DNA of 64,000 nt, taken from NCBI GenBank assembly GCA_964492895.1, contig CAZBLR010000004.1:1-64000 (forward strand), given 5' to 3'. The position numbers were made by a program, and so were the translations under genes. Below are positions 55,865 to 64,000 of this stretch, piece after piece. Each line of letters begins with the position of its first letter. Within the stretch, counting starts at the first letter, position 1. The notes under the pieces are model-generated. The model saw only the letters and a program-made list of their open reading frames with translations, searched no databases and had not been told where the DNA came from. This DNA is from DATLWN01 sp964492895. GTDB taxonomy: Bacteria > Pseudomonadota > Zetaproteobacteria > Mariprofundales > Mariprofundaceae.

Positions 55865-57229
55865 ATGAAATGGAAAGCCGCCACACTGAGGATGCTGTGG
55901 CCGGATGACATCGAATCGCTACCGCGGTGGGAGCGGCTGCTGGCGCGGACGCTGCAGGTGGGCTTCGCCGTGGTACGCGACTTTCTCGAAGGCCAGCTGA
56001 CCCTGCGCGCGATGAGCCTGGTCTATACCACGCTGCTGTCGCTGGTGCCCCTGCTGGCACTGACATTCTCCGTGCTCAAGGGATTCGGGGTCCATGACCA
56101 GCTCCAACCGGTGCTCGCGAACGCGTTATCCGCCCTCGGCGACAAGGGGGCGGAGATCACCCGTCAGATCGTCGGGTTCGTGGACAATATCAAGGTCGGC
56201 GTGCTGGGCTCCGTGGGCCTGGGCATGTTGATCTATACGGTCATCTCGCTGCTGCACAAGATCGAGACGTCTTTCAATTACATCTGGCATATCGACACGC
56301 ACCGGCCGCTGGGCCAGCGCTTCAGCGAGTACCTGAGCGTCATTCTCGTCGGCCCGCTGCTGATCTTCTCGGCGCTTGGCATGACCGCAACATTGCTGAG
56401 TTCCAGCGTGGTACAGAAGCTCTCCGCCCTGCCGGGCGTCGGCTTCGTTGTGCATTCCATCGGCGATCTGATCCCCTACGCGCTGGTGGTTCTCGCCTTC
56501 ACCTTCGTCTATGTCTTCATGCCCAACACCCGGGTGCGCGTCGTCCCGGCGCTGATTGGAGGCGCTGTGGCCGGCGTGACCTGGGAATCCACCGGTTGGG
56601 TGTTCGGCAAGTTCATCGTCAACTCCGGCAATTACACGGCGATCTATTCCGGTTTCGCCATCCTGATCTTGTTCATGATCTGGCTGTTTGTAAGCTGGCT
56701 GATCCTGCTGCTGGGGACCAGCATCGCCTTCTACTGCCAGCACCCCGAACATCTGGGGATACGGCGCGATCATATGGAGATCAGCGCCGAGCAAACGGAA
56801 AAGCTCTCGCTGCTGGTGATGTTCTTCATCGGACGGCACTACTATCTGAAGCAGGCCGGCTGGCAGCTCGACGAACTGGCGCGCTGGCTCGGGGTGCCGG
56901 TGAACGTGGCCGAAACGATCCTGAACAAGCTGCATGCCCGCGAACTGATCCTGCAGACCAGCGAACCCTCGCCGCCCTATGTACCTGCACAGGATCTGGA
57001 GACCTTGCAGGTTGGCGAGATCCTCGATGCCGTGCGCTCCGGTGAAGGCAACGGTGGCATGATGCAGTGGCGATTGCCGGAAGAGCCGGCGGTGGAAGCG
57101 ATGCTGCGGGCGAGGGACACCGCCGTGGCGCAGGCGATGCACCAGCAAACACTGAAAGGCATGATCCTTTCGGCGGCCAATAGCCCCGTGGGCATGGATG
57201 CTTCGGACGAAGGGGGCAAAGCGGCCTAA
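55865..57229 (+). CDS. YihY/BrkB family inner-membrane protein
   Basis: A 454-residue protein. The N-terminal 290 residues form the six-helix YihY domain with LTLRAMSLVYTTLLSLVPLL, IWHIDTHRPLGQRFSEY and the NYTAIYSGFAILILFMIWLF block. The C-terminal 150 residues are a cytosolic winged-helix-like region (LARWLGVPVNVAETILNKLH). The family was wrongly named ribonuclease BN; the function is unknown. It diverges from the NlpC/P60 gene over 169 bp and has no clear ribosome-binding site. Confidence 0.9.
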   Translation: MKWKAATLRMLWPDDIESLPRWERLLARTLQVGFAVVRDFLEGQLTLRAMSLVYTTLLSLVPLLALTFSVLKGFGVHDQLQPVLANALSALGDKGAEITRQIVGFVDNIKVGVLGSVGLGMLIYTVISLLHKIETSFNYIWHIDTHRPLGQRFSEYLSVILVGPLLIFSALGMTATLLSSSVVQKLSALPGVGFVVHSIGDLIPYALVVLAFTFVYVFMPNTRVRVVPALIGGAVAGVTWESTGWVFGKFIVNSGNYTAIYSGFAILILFMIWLFVSWLILLLGTSIAFYCQHPEHLGIRRDHMEISAEQTEKLSLLVMFFIGRHYYLKQAGWQLDELARWLGVPVNVAETILNKLHARELILQTSEPSPPYVPAQDLETLQVGEILDAVRSGEGNGGMMQWRLPEEPAVEAMLRARDTAVAQAMHQQTLKGMILSAANSPVGMDASDEGGKAA

Positions 57230-57249
57230 GCCCCGAATCCATGCATGCG

Positions 57250-58440
57250 TCAGGGCCTGGGATTGAACATGCGTTCGGCGGGGCCGCCGAGGAAGCGACC
57301 TTTCTTGCGCAACTCGCGGTTGACGCCGAAGCGCTCGATCATCAGGTCGATGTAGCCGAACAGCCATTCCCTGAGACGATACATGCGCGGGCGCTGCCGC
57401 CATTCCTCCAGCGTGATCTCGCGCGAATGCGCGAAGGCCTGGGTAAAGAAGGCATCCACCTCCGTGCACAGCGCGGCATCGTCACTCTCCAGGTTCGCCT
57501 CGAGATTCCAGCGCAGGCCCCAGCGATCCATGTTGCTCGAGCCGACGGAGCACCAGTCGTCGCACAGGTAGATCTTGGCGTGCATGAAGGCCGGCTGGTA
57601 TTCGAAGATGCGGATGCCGCGGCGCAGCAGGGTGTGATAGTAGCGCCTGCCCGCATGGTAGACGGTGGGATGGTCGTTGATCGGTCCCGGCAGCAGCAGG
57701 CGCACATCCACGCCACGCCTCCTGGCCGCACGCAGGGCGCGCAGCACCACGCGTCCCGGCAGGAAGTACGCCGTCCCGAGCCAGATGCGGTCGGAGGCCT
57801 GCCGGATGTGGGAAATGAGTTCCCTGCGCACGAACTTCCGCGTCCCGCGCAGGCTCGGCGACAGGCGGCCGCGCTGCGTGCCGGCCGGCGCCATGTCCTC
57901 CCTCGGCAAGCGGATCCGGCCCTGCCACTGGCGCCAGACATGCACGAACATCCGCTGCCAGTCGGCGACGATCGGGCCGCGCATCTCCACCACCACGTCG
58001 TGCCATGGCGGGCTGTTCTGGTGCGCCACATAGTCGTCGCTGATGCCGGCGCCACCGGTAAAGGCTAGCTCACCGTCGATGAGCAGCAGCTTGCAGTGGT
58101 TGCGCGGCAAGCCGCGGAAGAAGTGGCTCAGATAGGCCGGATTGTAGTAGATCGGCTCGATGCCGGCCTCGGCGAGACGCTGCCGGTCGACCACGGACAG
58201 ACCACTGGCCCCGAAATGATCGATCAGCACGTATACCTTCACCCCGCGGCGGACACAGTCGATGAAGGCATCGATGAAGCGCGTCGCCAACGCCCCCGAC
58301 CCGACCAGGTACTGCTCGAACAGCACATAGCGGCGGGCATGGCGGACGGCCAGCTCCATGACGGGCAGGAAGGCATCGGGCCCCGGCAGCAGCCGGAAGG
58401 CATTGCCCTCGCGTTCGGGATAGGGGTTTTGCCTCGCCAT
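57250..58440 (-). CDS. clsB: Cardiolipin synthase B-like phospholipase D
   Basis: A 396-residue PLD-superfamily protein with two HKD motifs: HCKLLLIDGELAFTGG and HAKIYLCDDWCSVGSSNMD. Length and the lack of N-terminal membrane helices fit ClsB rather than ClsA. It should transfer a phosphatidyl group between two phosphatidylglycerols, or use phosphatidylethanolamine as donor. It converges on yihY with a 20-bp gap. Confidence 0.92.
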   Translation of the reverse strand: MARQNPYPEREGNAFRLLPGPDAFLPVMELAVRHARRYVLFEQYLVGSGALATRFIDAFIDCVRRGVKVYVLIDHFGASGLSVVDRQRLAEAGIEPIYYNPAYLSHFFRGLPRNHCKLLLIDGELAFTGGAGISDDYVAHQNSPPWHDVVVEMRGPIVADWQRMFVHVWRQWQGRIRLPREDMAPAGTQRGRLSPSLRGTRKFVRRELISHIRQASDRIWLGTAYFLPGRVVLRALRAARRRGVDVRLLLPGPINDHPTVYHAGRRYYHTLLRRGIRIFEYQPAFMHAKIYLCDDWCSVGSSNMDRWGLRWNLEANLESDDAALCTEVDAFFTQAFAHSREITLEEWRQRPRMYRLREWLFGYIDLMIERFGVNRELRKKGRFLGGPAERMFNPRP

Positions 58441-58498
58441 GCTTGCAGTCTATGCCTTTTTGCCGGCAACGCATCCCGGCCGGCATGCGGCGCCGCCG

Positions 58499-59485
58499 TC
58501 AGCGCACGGACAGCACCGCGGCACCGCGGATGTGGCCGGCCCTGAGGCGTGCGAGCGCCTCGTTCGCCTGCTCCAGCCGGAAGATCTCGACCTCGGGCCG
58601 GATTCCGGCCTTGGGGGCGATGGACAGGAACGCCTCGCCGTCGCGGCGAGTCAGGTTAGCCACGGAACGGATGCTGCGCTCCCCCCACAGGATCGCATAC
58701 GGGAAGGCCGGCACATCGCTCATGTGGATGCCGGCACAGACGACGGTGCCGCCCTTGGCCACGTGCCCGAGCGCCTCCGGCACCAGGGCGCCGACGGGCG
58801 CGAAGATGATGGCGGCATCCATCTCGTCCGGCGGCGCCGTGGCCGAGTCCCCGGCCCATGCGGCCCCAAGCTCTCTGGCAAAATGCTGCCCGTCCTCATC
58901 CCCCGGCCTGGTGAAGGCATAGACCGTACGCCCCTGCCAGTGCGCCAGCTGGGTGATGATATGTGCCGCCGCCCCGAAGCCGTAGATGCCGAGGCGGCCG
59001 GCGTCGCCGGCCGCCACCAGCGAGCGGTAGCCGATCAGCCCGGCACACAGCAGCGGGGCGGCCTCGGCATCGCCGTACGCCTCCGGGATCGGGAAGCAGT
59101 AGTGCGCGTCGGCCACGGTGTATTCGGCGTATCCGCCGTCGATCGTGTAGCCGGTGAACCCGGCGTCATCGCAGAGATTCTCGTGCCCGCCGGTACAGAA
59201 ACGGCAATGCCCGCAGGTATGCCCCAGCCACGGCACCCCCAGGCGCTGCCCGAGAGCGAACTGTTCGACGCCCTCGCCCCTGGCGACCACGGTGCCGACG
59301 ATCTCGTGTCCCGGCACCAGCGGCAGCCTCGGCTCGCCCAACTCCCCGTCCAGGATATGCAGGTCGGTGCGGCACACGCCGCAGGCGCTGACGGCAAGCA
59401 GGACCTGCCCGGGGCCGCATGCGGGGCGCGGCAGCTCGGCCGGATGCAGGGCCGAGCCCGGCGCATCCAGGACCATGGCGCGCAT
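58499..59485 (-). CDS. Zinc-dependent alcohol dehydrogenase family protein
   Basis: A 328-residue MDR protein. Catalytic zinc ligands are in ACGVCRTDLH and PGHEIVG; the structural zinc uses the four Cys of CGHCRFCTGGHENLC; the cofactor loop is YGFGAAAH. It is close to the AdhP-like group acting on short alcohols or aldehydes. The substrate is unknown. The start MRAMVLDAPG is chosen by family match. A 7-bp gap separates it from the upstream membrane gene. Confidence 0.92.
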   Translation of the reverse strand: MRAMVLDAPGSALHPAELPRPACGPGQVLLAVSACGVCRTDLHILDGELGEPRLPLVPGHEIVGTVVARGEGVEQFALGQRLGVPWLGHTCGHCRFCTGGHENLCDDAGFTGYTIDGGYAEYTVADAHYCFPIPEAYGDAEAAPLLCAGLIGYRSLVAAGDAGRLGIYGFGAAAHIITQLAHWQGRTVYAFTRPGDEDGQHFARELGAAWAGDSATAPPDEMDAAIIFAPVGALVPEALGHVAKGGTVVCAGIHMSDVPAFPYAILWGERSIRSVANLTRRDGEAFLSIAPKAGIRPEVEIFRLEQANEALARLRAGHIRGAAVLSVR

Positions 59486-59492
59486 GCCCGGC

Positions 59493-59687
59493 TCAGCGCG
59501 GGGCACGGCCGGTGAGGCGGAAAGCCCAGGCGCACAGGCTGCCCGCAACCACGATCGCCACCCCCGACAGCCACATCGGCACCGTCCATCCCGCCAACTG
59601 CACCGGCCAGTGCAGGATCAGCCTGAGCGCGTGGCCGAGTACCACCACGCCGAAGATGGATCCGGTGATCAGCAGATAGGCACGCAT
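59493..59687 (-). CDS. Small two-helix membrane protein
   Basis: A 64-residue protein (MRAYLLITGSIFGVVVLGHA at the start) with two hydrophobic helices, about 3-25 and 33-56. An AGGGGG ribosome-binding site precedes the ATG, and a TACAAT -10 box lies at 59725-59730 on the minus strand. It is the first gene of a pair with the dehydrogenase. No family recognised with certainty. Confidence 0.75.
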   Translation of the reverse strand: MRAYLLITGSIFGVVVLGHALRLILHWPVQLAGWTVPMWLSGVAIVVAGSLCAWAFRLTGRAPR

Positions 59688-59757
59688 CGCCACCCCCTGC
59701 GGCCAGGCCAAGGTCCGCGCCGCTATTGTAGCCGCATTTGCACGGCGGTTTTGTCCT

Positions 59758-59773
59758 GTCACACCCGTGTGAC
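59758..59773. promoter_or_regulatory. Operator-like inverted repeat
   Basis: Perfect 7-2-7 inverted repeat GTCACAC-CC-GTGTGAC in the 141-bp gap between divergent genes. It is centred about 47 bp before the likely start of the minus-strand transcript and about 60 bp before the patatin ATG, so one regulator could act on both sides. Confidence 0.55.
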
Positions 59774-59828
59774 GCTTCGGGGTGATCATGGGGCGCAACA
59801 TCGCCGGGAGCCGGAAGCGGAGTGGAGC

Positions 59829-60692
59829 ATGCGCGATCAACATACAAGCGGCCATCGCCTGACGAACATGCTGGTAGTGGAGGGCGGCGCCATGCGCAGC
59901 GTGTTCTCCGCCGGCCTGCTGGATGGCCTCCTGCGCCACCGTTTCGACCCGTTCGACGGTTACATCGGCGTCTCGGCCGGGGCGGCCGTCCTCGCCCATT
60001 TCCGGGCCGGTGTCGAAGGCAGCGCCCTGCAATGGTTCCTGAAGGCTGCGCGCAGCCCCGCCTTCATCAGCCGCAGCCGCTTCCTGCGCGGCGGACACCT
60101 GATCGATCTGCGATGGCTGTGCGACGAATTCGCCGCCTCGGGAATCGACCTGGCCGGCGTCCACCGGCAGGGCAAGCCGCTGCTGGTGTGCGCCACCGAC
60201 GTGGCCACCGGCGAGGCCGCCTATCTCGATACGCATGAACACGACCTGATGGATGCGCTGATGGCATCGATGGCGCTGCCGCTGTTCTACCGCGATTTCC
60301 CGCTGATCGACGGCCGCGCCATGGCCGACGGCGGCATGGCCGATGCGATCCCGGTAGACGAGGCCATACGCCGGGGAGCACGGAACATCATGGTGGTACG
60401 CGCCCGTCCCCGAGACCATGTGAAGCGCGACACGCCGGTGCACCGCTACATCCGCTGGCGTCTGCGGCGGCATCCGCAGCTGCGGCGTGCCATGCAGGGC
60501 CGGGTACAGCGCTCCGAACAGACGGCAACCCTGTTACGTTCTCCGCCGGCCGGTGTGCGCATCATCGATGTCTGTCCGCCGGCGGATTTCCGTATGGGCC
60601 GCTTTTCCACACAGGAGCAGCAGCTGCGCGCGGGCTACCGGGCCGGGCTGGCCATGGCCGACCGGGCCATCACCCAATGGCCGGCACCGTAA
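59829..60692 (+). CDS. Patatin-like phospholipase
   Basis: A 287-residue cytosolic-type lipid acyl hydrolase. The oxyanion loop is EGGAMRSVFSAG, the nucleophile Ser lies in GVSAGAA and the catalytic Asp in ADGGMAD. It resembles YjjU-type proteins (single domain, no signal peptide). It should release fatty acids from phospholipids. The start MRDQHTSGHRL has GGAG upstream. Confidence 0.92.
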   Translation: MRDQHTSGHRLTNMLVVEGGAMRSVFSAGLLDGLLRHRFDPFDGYIGVSAGAAVLAHFRAGVEGSALQWFLKAARSPAFISRSRFLRGGHLIDLRWLCDEFAASGIDLAGVHRQGKPLLVCATDVATGEAAYLDTHEHDLMDALMASMALPLFYRDFPLIDGRAMADGGMADAIPVDEAIRRGARNIMVVRARPRDHVKRDTPVHRYIRWRLRRHPQLRRAMQGRVQRSEQTATLLRSPPAGVRIIDVCPPADFRMGRFSTQEQQLRAGYRAGLAMADRAITQWPAP

Positions 60693-60698
60693 ACGCAA

Positions 60699-60726
60699 GC
60701 GCCCTCCATGTTGCCATGGAGGGCGC
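60699..60726. terminator. Hairpin between convergent genes
   Basis: Perfect 12-bp stem GCGCCCTCCATG with a 4-nt loop, between the patatin stop and the stop of the minus-strand gene at 60743. No strong T-run on either strand, so any termination is weak; it may serve both directions. Confidence 0.6.
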
Positions 60727-60742
60727 GGCATCCGGTAAGCGC

Positions 60743-61072
60743 TCAGTTTGTCTCGGGCGTCTCGACCTCGGGCACGTGCACATCCGGCACTTCGACCACG
60801 GGCACATGGACATCGGGCGTTTCCACCTCCGGCGTCTCCACCTCCGGCACCTCGACATCGCGGATATCCGGATCGACCACCTGCGGCGTGCGGATATCGG
60901 CCGTACGGTCGGCGCCGTCGATCCGGTCCGTATCGCCTCCGGTCACGGTCGGCGGCATCACTGCGCCGGAATCGGTGGACGATGCGGCCACGGCGCCCGG
61001 GCTCGCCAGCGTCAGCGACGCGACCATGCCGATGATGGCCCAGACAGGTTTCTTCAATGCGATCGTCTTCAT
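60743..61072 (-). CDS. Secreted pentad-repeat protein of unknown function
   Basis: A 109-residue exported protein. A signal peptide (about 1-30, ending GAVAA) is followed by an acidic, Thr/Asp-rich region and then seven tandem five-residue units of the form [DEV]V[EH][VT]P at residues 72-106 (DVEVP EVETP and so on). There are no Cys and no known domain. AGGAGA lies before the start MKTIALKKPVW. The repeat should form an extended, stiff acidic tail. Confidence 0.8.
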   Translation of the reverse strand: MKTIALKKPVWAIIGMVASLTLASPGAVAASSTDSGAVMPPTVTGGDTDRIDGADRTADIRTPQVVDPDIRDVEVPEVETPEVETPDVHVPVVEVPDVHVPEVETPETN

Positions 61073-61222
61073 CCGATGATCTCCTTTGCCCCGTCCTCCT
61101 CCCTGGACAAGGCCGCACACGAAATCAGCATAAGTATGAACCCTTAATATAATGTGCGCACTATCACGCTAAACCTTCAAATTCGCAAGGAAACACGACC
61201 TGGATCACATTTGCGTCCGATA

Positions 61223-61936
61223 TCAGGGCTTCGCATGCCATTCCTTCGCCAGCTGGCTCGCATTGGCGCGCTGTTCCTTGGTCATCGACCCTCCCACCAC
61301 CTCGCGCGTGGCCAGTGCGGCGTCATGGATCGCTCCTCGCGCCAGACTTTGGGACGCCAGCGTCAGCCATTTGTACGCCTCGACATAATCCTGGGGCACG
61401 CCCTGGCCCTTGTAATAGGCATAGCCCAGGTTGTACTGGGACGAGCCGTCTCCCTGCTGGGCCGCCTTCAGCCACAGGGCCGTGGCCTTGCCGAGATCCT
61501 GGGGCACGCCCTGGCCCTTGTAGTACAGAACGCCCAGGTTCGACTGGGCCAGCATGTCCCCCTGCTGGGCCGCCTTGATCCACCAGCTCGCCGCCTTGGC
61601 ATAGTCCTGGGGCACGCCGCGCCCCTCGTAGTACAAAAAGCCCAGGTTCGACTGGGCCAGGGCGTAGCCCTGAACCGAGGCCTTGCGGTACCACACCGCC
61701 GCCCTGGCGTTGTCCCGCGCCACCCCGCGACCGTGCTTGTAGAAATCGCCGAGGAAGTTCTGGGCCACAGGATCGCCGGCCTCAGCCTGCCTGTGCAGCG
61801 TATGCGCGGCCTCGGCATCCCCGCTTTCCGCCTGCAGCTCCAGACGCTTGGCCACGCTCTGGTCCATGGCGAAGGCCGGGGGCAGGGCCCACACGAACAC
61901 GGCGAGCACGGCCGCCAACATCGTGGAACGTTTCAT
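61223..61936 (-). CDS. Sel1-repeat (SLR) protein
   Basis: A 237-residue secreted protein with a signal peptide (1-23, ending PAFA). Four Sel1 repeats of 36 residues follow (each with xAQxNLGxLYYxGxGVPQD and a xWxxKAAQQG end), near-identical even at DNA level, so recently duplicated. A conserved C-terminal cap (YKWLTLASQS...) ends it. SLR proteins bind partners in the periplasm; the partner is unknown. It starts 2 bp after the stop of the dienelactone hydrolase. Confidence 0.9.
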   Translation of the reverse strand: MKRSTMLAAVLAVFVWALPPAFAMDQSVAKRLELQAESGDAEAAHTLHRQAEAGDPVAQNFLGDFYKHGRGVARDNARAAVWYRKASVQGYALAQSNLGFLYYEGRGVPQDYAKAASWWIKAAQQGDMLAQSNLGVLYYKGQGVPQDLGKATALWLKAAQQGDGSSQYNLGYAYYKGQGVPQDYVEAYKWLTLASQSLARGAIHDAALATREVVGGSMTKEQRANASQLAKEWHAKP

Positions 61937-61938
61937 GC

Positions 61939-62637
61939 TTATCCAAGCCTGGTCTGCAGAAAATCGACCGTACGCTGCCAGGCCAGGGCGTGGGCGGCCT
62001 GGTCGAACGCCCCCCGTTCATCGCAGGCAAAACCGTGCCCGGCATCGTACAGGTACACCGGGATATCCGGATAGGCCGCCGCCAGGGCCTCGACGTGCTC
62101 CACCGGAATGGACTTGTCCTGGCGCCCGAAATGCGCGATCAGCGGGCATCGCGGCGCCCGCTCGGAGAATGCCGGGATGCGGCTGCCGTAGTAACAGACG
62201 GCGGCGGCGAACGGCAGGCGGCAGGCGGCCAGCCAGGCCATGCTGCCGCCGAAGCAGTAACCGATGACGCCGATATGTTTCCTGGCCCTGGCCAGCTGGC
62301 CTGCCAGATCCACCGTCAGCGCCACCCGGGCCGCCTCGACGTCGAGCAGCGCCTTGTCCCAGTCCACCTGCGGAAGCATCGCGATCCCGCGCGCGATCTC
62401 GTCCTGGCTGTAGCCGACCTCGAAACCGCGTTGGTAGCGGTCGAACATCGCCGGTGCCACGACCTCGTAACCGAGGGCGGCGAAACGCCCTGCCACGCCA
62501 CGTATGTGATGATTGACGCCGAATGCTTCCTGCACCAGCACCAGACCGCCCTTCGGCGCCGATTCCGGCATCTCGCGCCAGGCGGCGAACTGGTGACCGT
62601 CCGCTGCGGTCAGCGTGATCCATTCACCCATATCCAT
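61939..62637 (-). CDS. Dienelactone hydrolase family protein
   Basis: A 232-residue alpha/beta hydrolase with the DLH triad: Cys in GYCFGG, Asp in HFGRQDKSIP and His in DAGHGF. It hydrolyses lactones or similar esters; no aromatic-degradation genes are nearby, so a detoxification role is possible. The start MDMGEWITLTAADGH is the first ATG. Confidence 0.9.
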   Translation of the reverse strand: MDMGEWITLTAADGHQFAAWREMPESAPKGGLVLVQEAFGVNHHIRGVAGRFAALGYEVVAPAMFDRYQRGFEVGYSQDEIARGIAMLPQVDWDKALLDVEAARVALTVDLAGQLARARKHIGVIGYCFGGSMAWLAACRLPFAAAVCYYGSRIPAFSERAPRCPLIAHFGRQDKSIPVEHVEALAAAYPDIPVYLYDAGHGFACDERGAFDQAAHALAWQRTVDFLQTRLG

Positions 62638-62721
62638 CCTCCGCGATCAGGCCGTCGGACCCGGCCGATGTGGACACGCTACGGCCCGGAGCCGATGCCG
62701 ACAACCTGCGGGCAAGCCGGC

Positions 62722-62756
62722 GCAAACGCAAAAGGCCGCAGGGCGGCTGCAGCCTT
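62722..62756 (-). terminator. Rho-independent terminator
   Basis: On the minus strand: 10-bp stem AAGGCTGCAG / CTGCGGCCTT, 5-nt loop, then TTGCGTTTG. It follows the small gene at 62794 and so ends the transcript that includes the hybrid kinase. Confidence 0.75.
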
Positions 62757-62793
62757 CGGCGTGAAACGGCCGGAACCGGACCGGCCAGCCGCA

Positions 62794-62958
62794 TCACTGC
62801 ATCGACAGCACCGGCGCGCGATCCGGCTCGTCCCCCATCTCGTATCGATTGCCCTCGGCGACGGGAAGCCCGAGCAGGAATGCCAGTTCGGATACGGGGA
62901 CATGCGCGTTTCTCGCACTCAGCCATTTCAGCATCTCAAGCCTGTCTTCCGGCGCCAT
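62794..62958 (-). CDS. Small uncharacterised protein
   Basis: A 54-residue soluble protein (MAPEDRLEMLKWLSARNAHV at the start, ending VLSMQ) with GGAGG 6 nt before the ATG. It begins 50 bp after the hybrid kinase stop and is followed by a terminator, so it is probably the last gene of that transcript. No domain recognised. Confidence 0.6.
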   Translation of the reverse strand: MAPEDRLEMLKWLSARNAHVPVSELAFLLGLPVAEGNRYEMGDEPDRAPVLSMQ

Positions 62959-63008
62959 ATCGAGCCTCCGCGTTCGGATTCGGACGGCAAGGATAGGTGC
63001 CGATGATG

Positions 63009-64000
63009 TCACGGCGGTGACAATGCGCGCTTGCTAGGCGATGCTCCCTGGATCGCCCGCACCATCACCGTGCGCATCGTCTCGAACGAATAGGGCTTTT
63101 TCAGAAACTCCCAGGCGACCGCATCCGCACCCAGGCACTGGAGATCGTCGTCGCGGTTGTACCCGGATGACAGAACCACGGGCACGCCCGGCCGCAGCCT
63201 GGATATCTCGCGCATGCAGGTGACGCCGTCCATGCGCGGCATGGTCAGATCGAGGAGAACGCAGTCGAACGGGGCTTCGGTATCGGCACTGCGGAACACA
63301 TCCAGCGCCTCGATACCGTCACAGGCCTCGACCACCCGGAACCCCATGCTCTGCAGCATCTTGCTCGCCACCAGCCTGACCGTGTCATCATCCTCGACCA
63401 GCAGCACCGTCCCCTGTATCGCCGCCATCTCTTCCGCCGCCGACGCGACCGTCGCCTGCACCGCGACCTGCTCCTCGGAGGCAGGCAGGTAGACGCGGAT
63501 CGTCGTGCCCTGGCCGGTCGTGCTGTCCAGCTTCATGGCACCGCCGTGACTGCGCACGATGCCCTGCACCGCGCTCATGCCCAGGCCGTGGCCCTTGGTC
63601 TTGGTCGTGAAAAAGGGATCGAACACCCGGGATGCGATCTCGGGGGCCATGCCCTGGCCGTTGTCGCGCACCTCGAGCCAAAGATAGGTGGCCGGCTGCA
63701 GCCCCCCGTCCGGTGGCGTGACGGCATCGTCGAAGAAACCGTCGACGGCATCGACGCTTCCGGTTCGCACCTCGATCCGACCCTGGCCGGAATCGATGGC
63801 CTCGCCGGCGTTGAGCACCAGGTTCAGCATCACCTGCCTGAGCTGGGCGATATCGCCATTGGCAGCCGGCAGGGTATCGTCCAGGTCGTAGATGATCTCG
63901 ATACCCTTCGGCACCGAGGCCTCGATCAGACGACGCATGTCCCGCACCATTCCCGTCAGGCTGACCGGCTGCACCACGAACCGCCCCTTGCCCGAGTAGG
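63009..64000 (-). CDS. Hybrid histidine kinase with receiver domain (partial, 5' end outside window)
   Basis: The C-terminal part of a hybrid two-component kinase; the frame is still open at the window edge, so sensor and His-phosphotransfer parts lie beyond. Visible are a HATPase domain (N box LRQVMLNLVLNAGEAI, G boxes DNGQGMAPE and TKTKGHGLGMSAVQG) and a receiver domain (VLLVEDDDTV, phospho-Asp in CVLLDLTMPRMDG, Lys in FLKKPYS). The first readable residues, YSGKGRFVVQPV, are typical of the segment after the HisKA helices. Input signal unknown. Confidence 0.93.
   Translation of the reverse strand, partial: YSGKGRFVVQPVSLTGMVRDMRRLIEASVPKGIEIIYDLDDTLPAANGDIAQLRQVMLNLVLNAGEAIDSGQGRIEVRTGSVDAVDGFFDDAVTPPDGGLQPATYLWLEVRDNGQGMAPEIASRVFDPFFTTKTKGHGLGMSAVQGIVRSHGGAMKLDSTTGQGTTIRVYLPASEEQVAVQATVASAAEEMAAIQGTVLLVEDDDTVRLVASKMLQSMGFRVVEACDGIEALDVFRSADTEAPFDCVLLDLTMPRMDGVTCMREISRLRPGVPVVLSSGYNRDDDLQCLGADAVAWEFLKKPYSFETMRTVMVRAIQGASPSKRALSPP

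Noticed and set aside
59758..59773. CRP/FNR-type site
   Set aside because: The half sites are in the opposite order (TCACA first) to the TGTGA-N6-TCACA consensus, and the spacing is only 2 bp.

Overview
The window is high-GC bacterial chromosome with tightly packed core genes. The content points to a gammaproteobacterium: a DUF484-type protein next to xerC, an envC-ctpA-yibQ neighbourhood, ubiC, a one-piece tmRNA and a TonB/outer-membrane system. It is not an enteric or pseudomonad type, because nuoC and nuoD are separate genes, glycine decarboxylase is split into two subunits and haem synthesis uses hemJ. Genus cannot be assigned from sequence alone.

Layout. 1-444: tandem 110-bp hairpin-bearing repeat, then the first of four related palindromic repeats. 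445-6600: divergent VOC gene, then folD-gcvT-gcvH-gcvPA-gcvPB, with palindromic repeats between the glycine-cleavage genes. 6605-10839: hemJ with a small possibly Rof-like gene, a TonB-dependent copper receptor (OprC type) with its own TonB, and a YceI protein. 11016-19773: an aminotransferase, secA, phnA, a DsbA-fold isomerase, argJ, a remarkable array of hairpins, mutT and two outer-membrane proteins. 19976-35397 (minus strand): an aldo/keto reductase, then a nearly gap-free run transcribed from rpmE-rplU-rpmA, obgE-proB-proA-nadD-rsfS-rlmH, envC-ctpA-yibQ, a DUF502 membrane protein, a TPR protein, an L,D-transpeptidase, a DUF484-GGDEF protein and xerC. 35488-49840 (minus strand): the complete 14-gene nuo operon (complex I) with a promoter having a consensus -35. 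50006-50354: tmRNA (ssrA). 50443-53950: MarC-like protein, sodium:solute symporter, ubiC, rsmE. 54002-55121: intact tRNA-Thr(CGT) followed by two decayed copies of the same tRNA-plus-terminator module, separating two small orphan genes. 55147-64000: NlpC/P60 hydrolase, YihY membrane protein, ClsB-like cardiolipin synthase, alcohol dehydrogenase, patatin, a secreted pentapeptide-repeat-like protein, a Sel1 protein, dienelactone hydrolase and a hybrid histidine kinase cut by the window end.

The genes group into one-carbon/glycine metabolism, copper uptake, protein export, arginine and proline synthesis, ribosome and cell-wall maintenance, and respiration. The most unusual material is non-coding or at the edges of genes: the palindromic repeats in the gcv cluster, the hairpin array between argJ and mutT, the tRNA-Thr module series, a nadD gene with no ATG/GTG/TTG start, and a tmRNA tag ending in AYAA.
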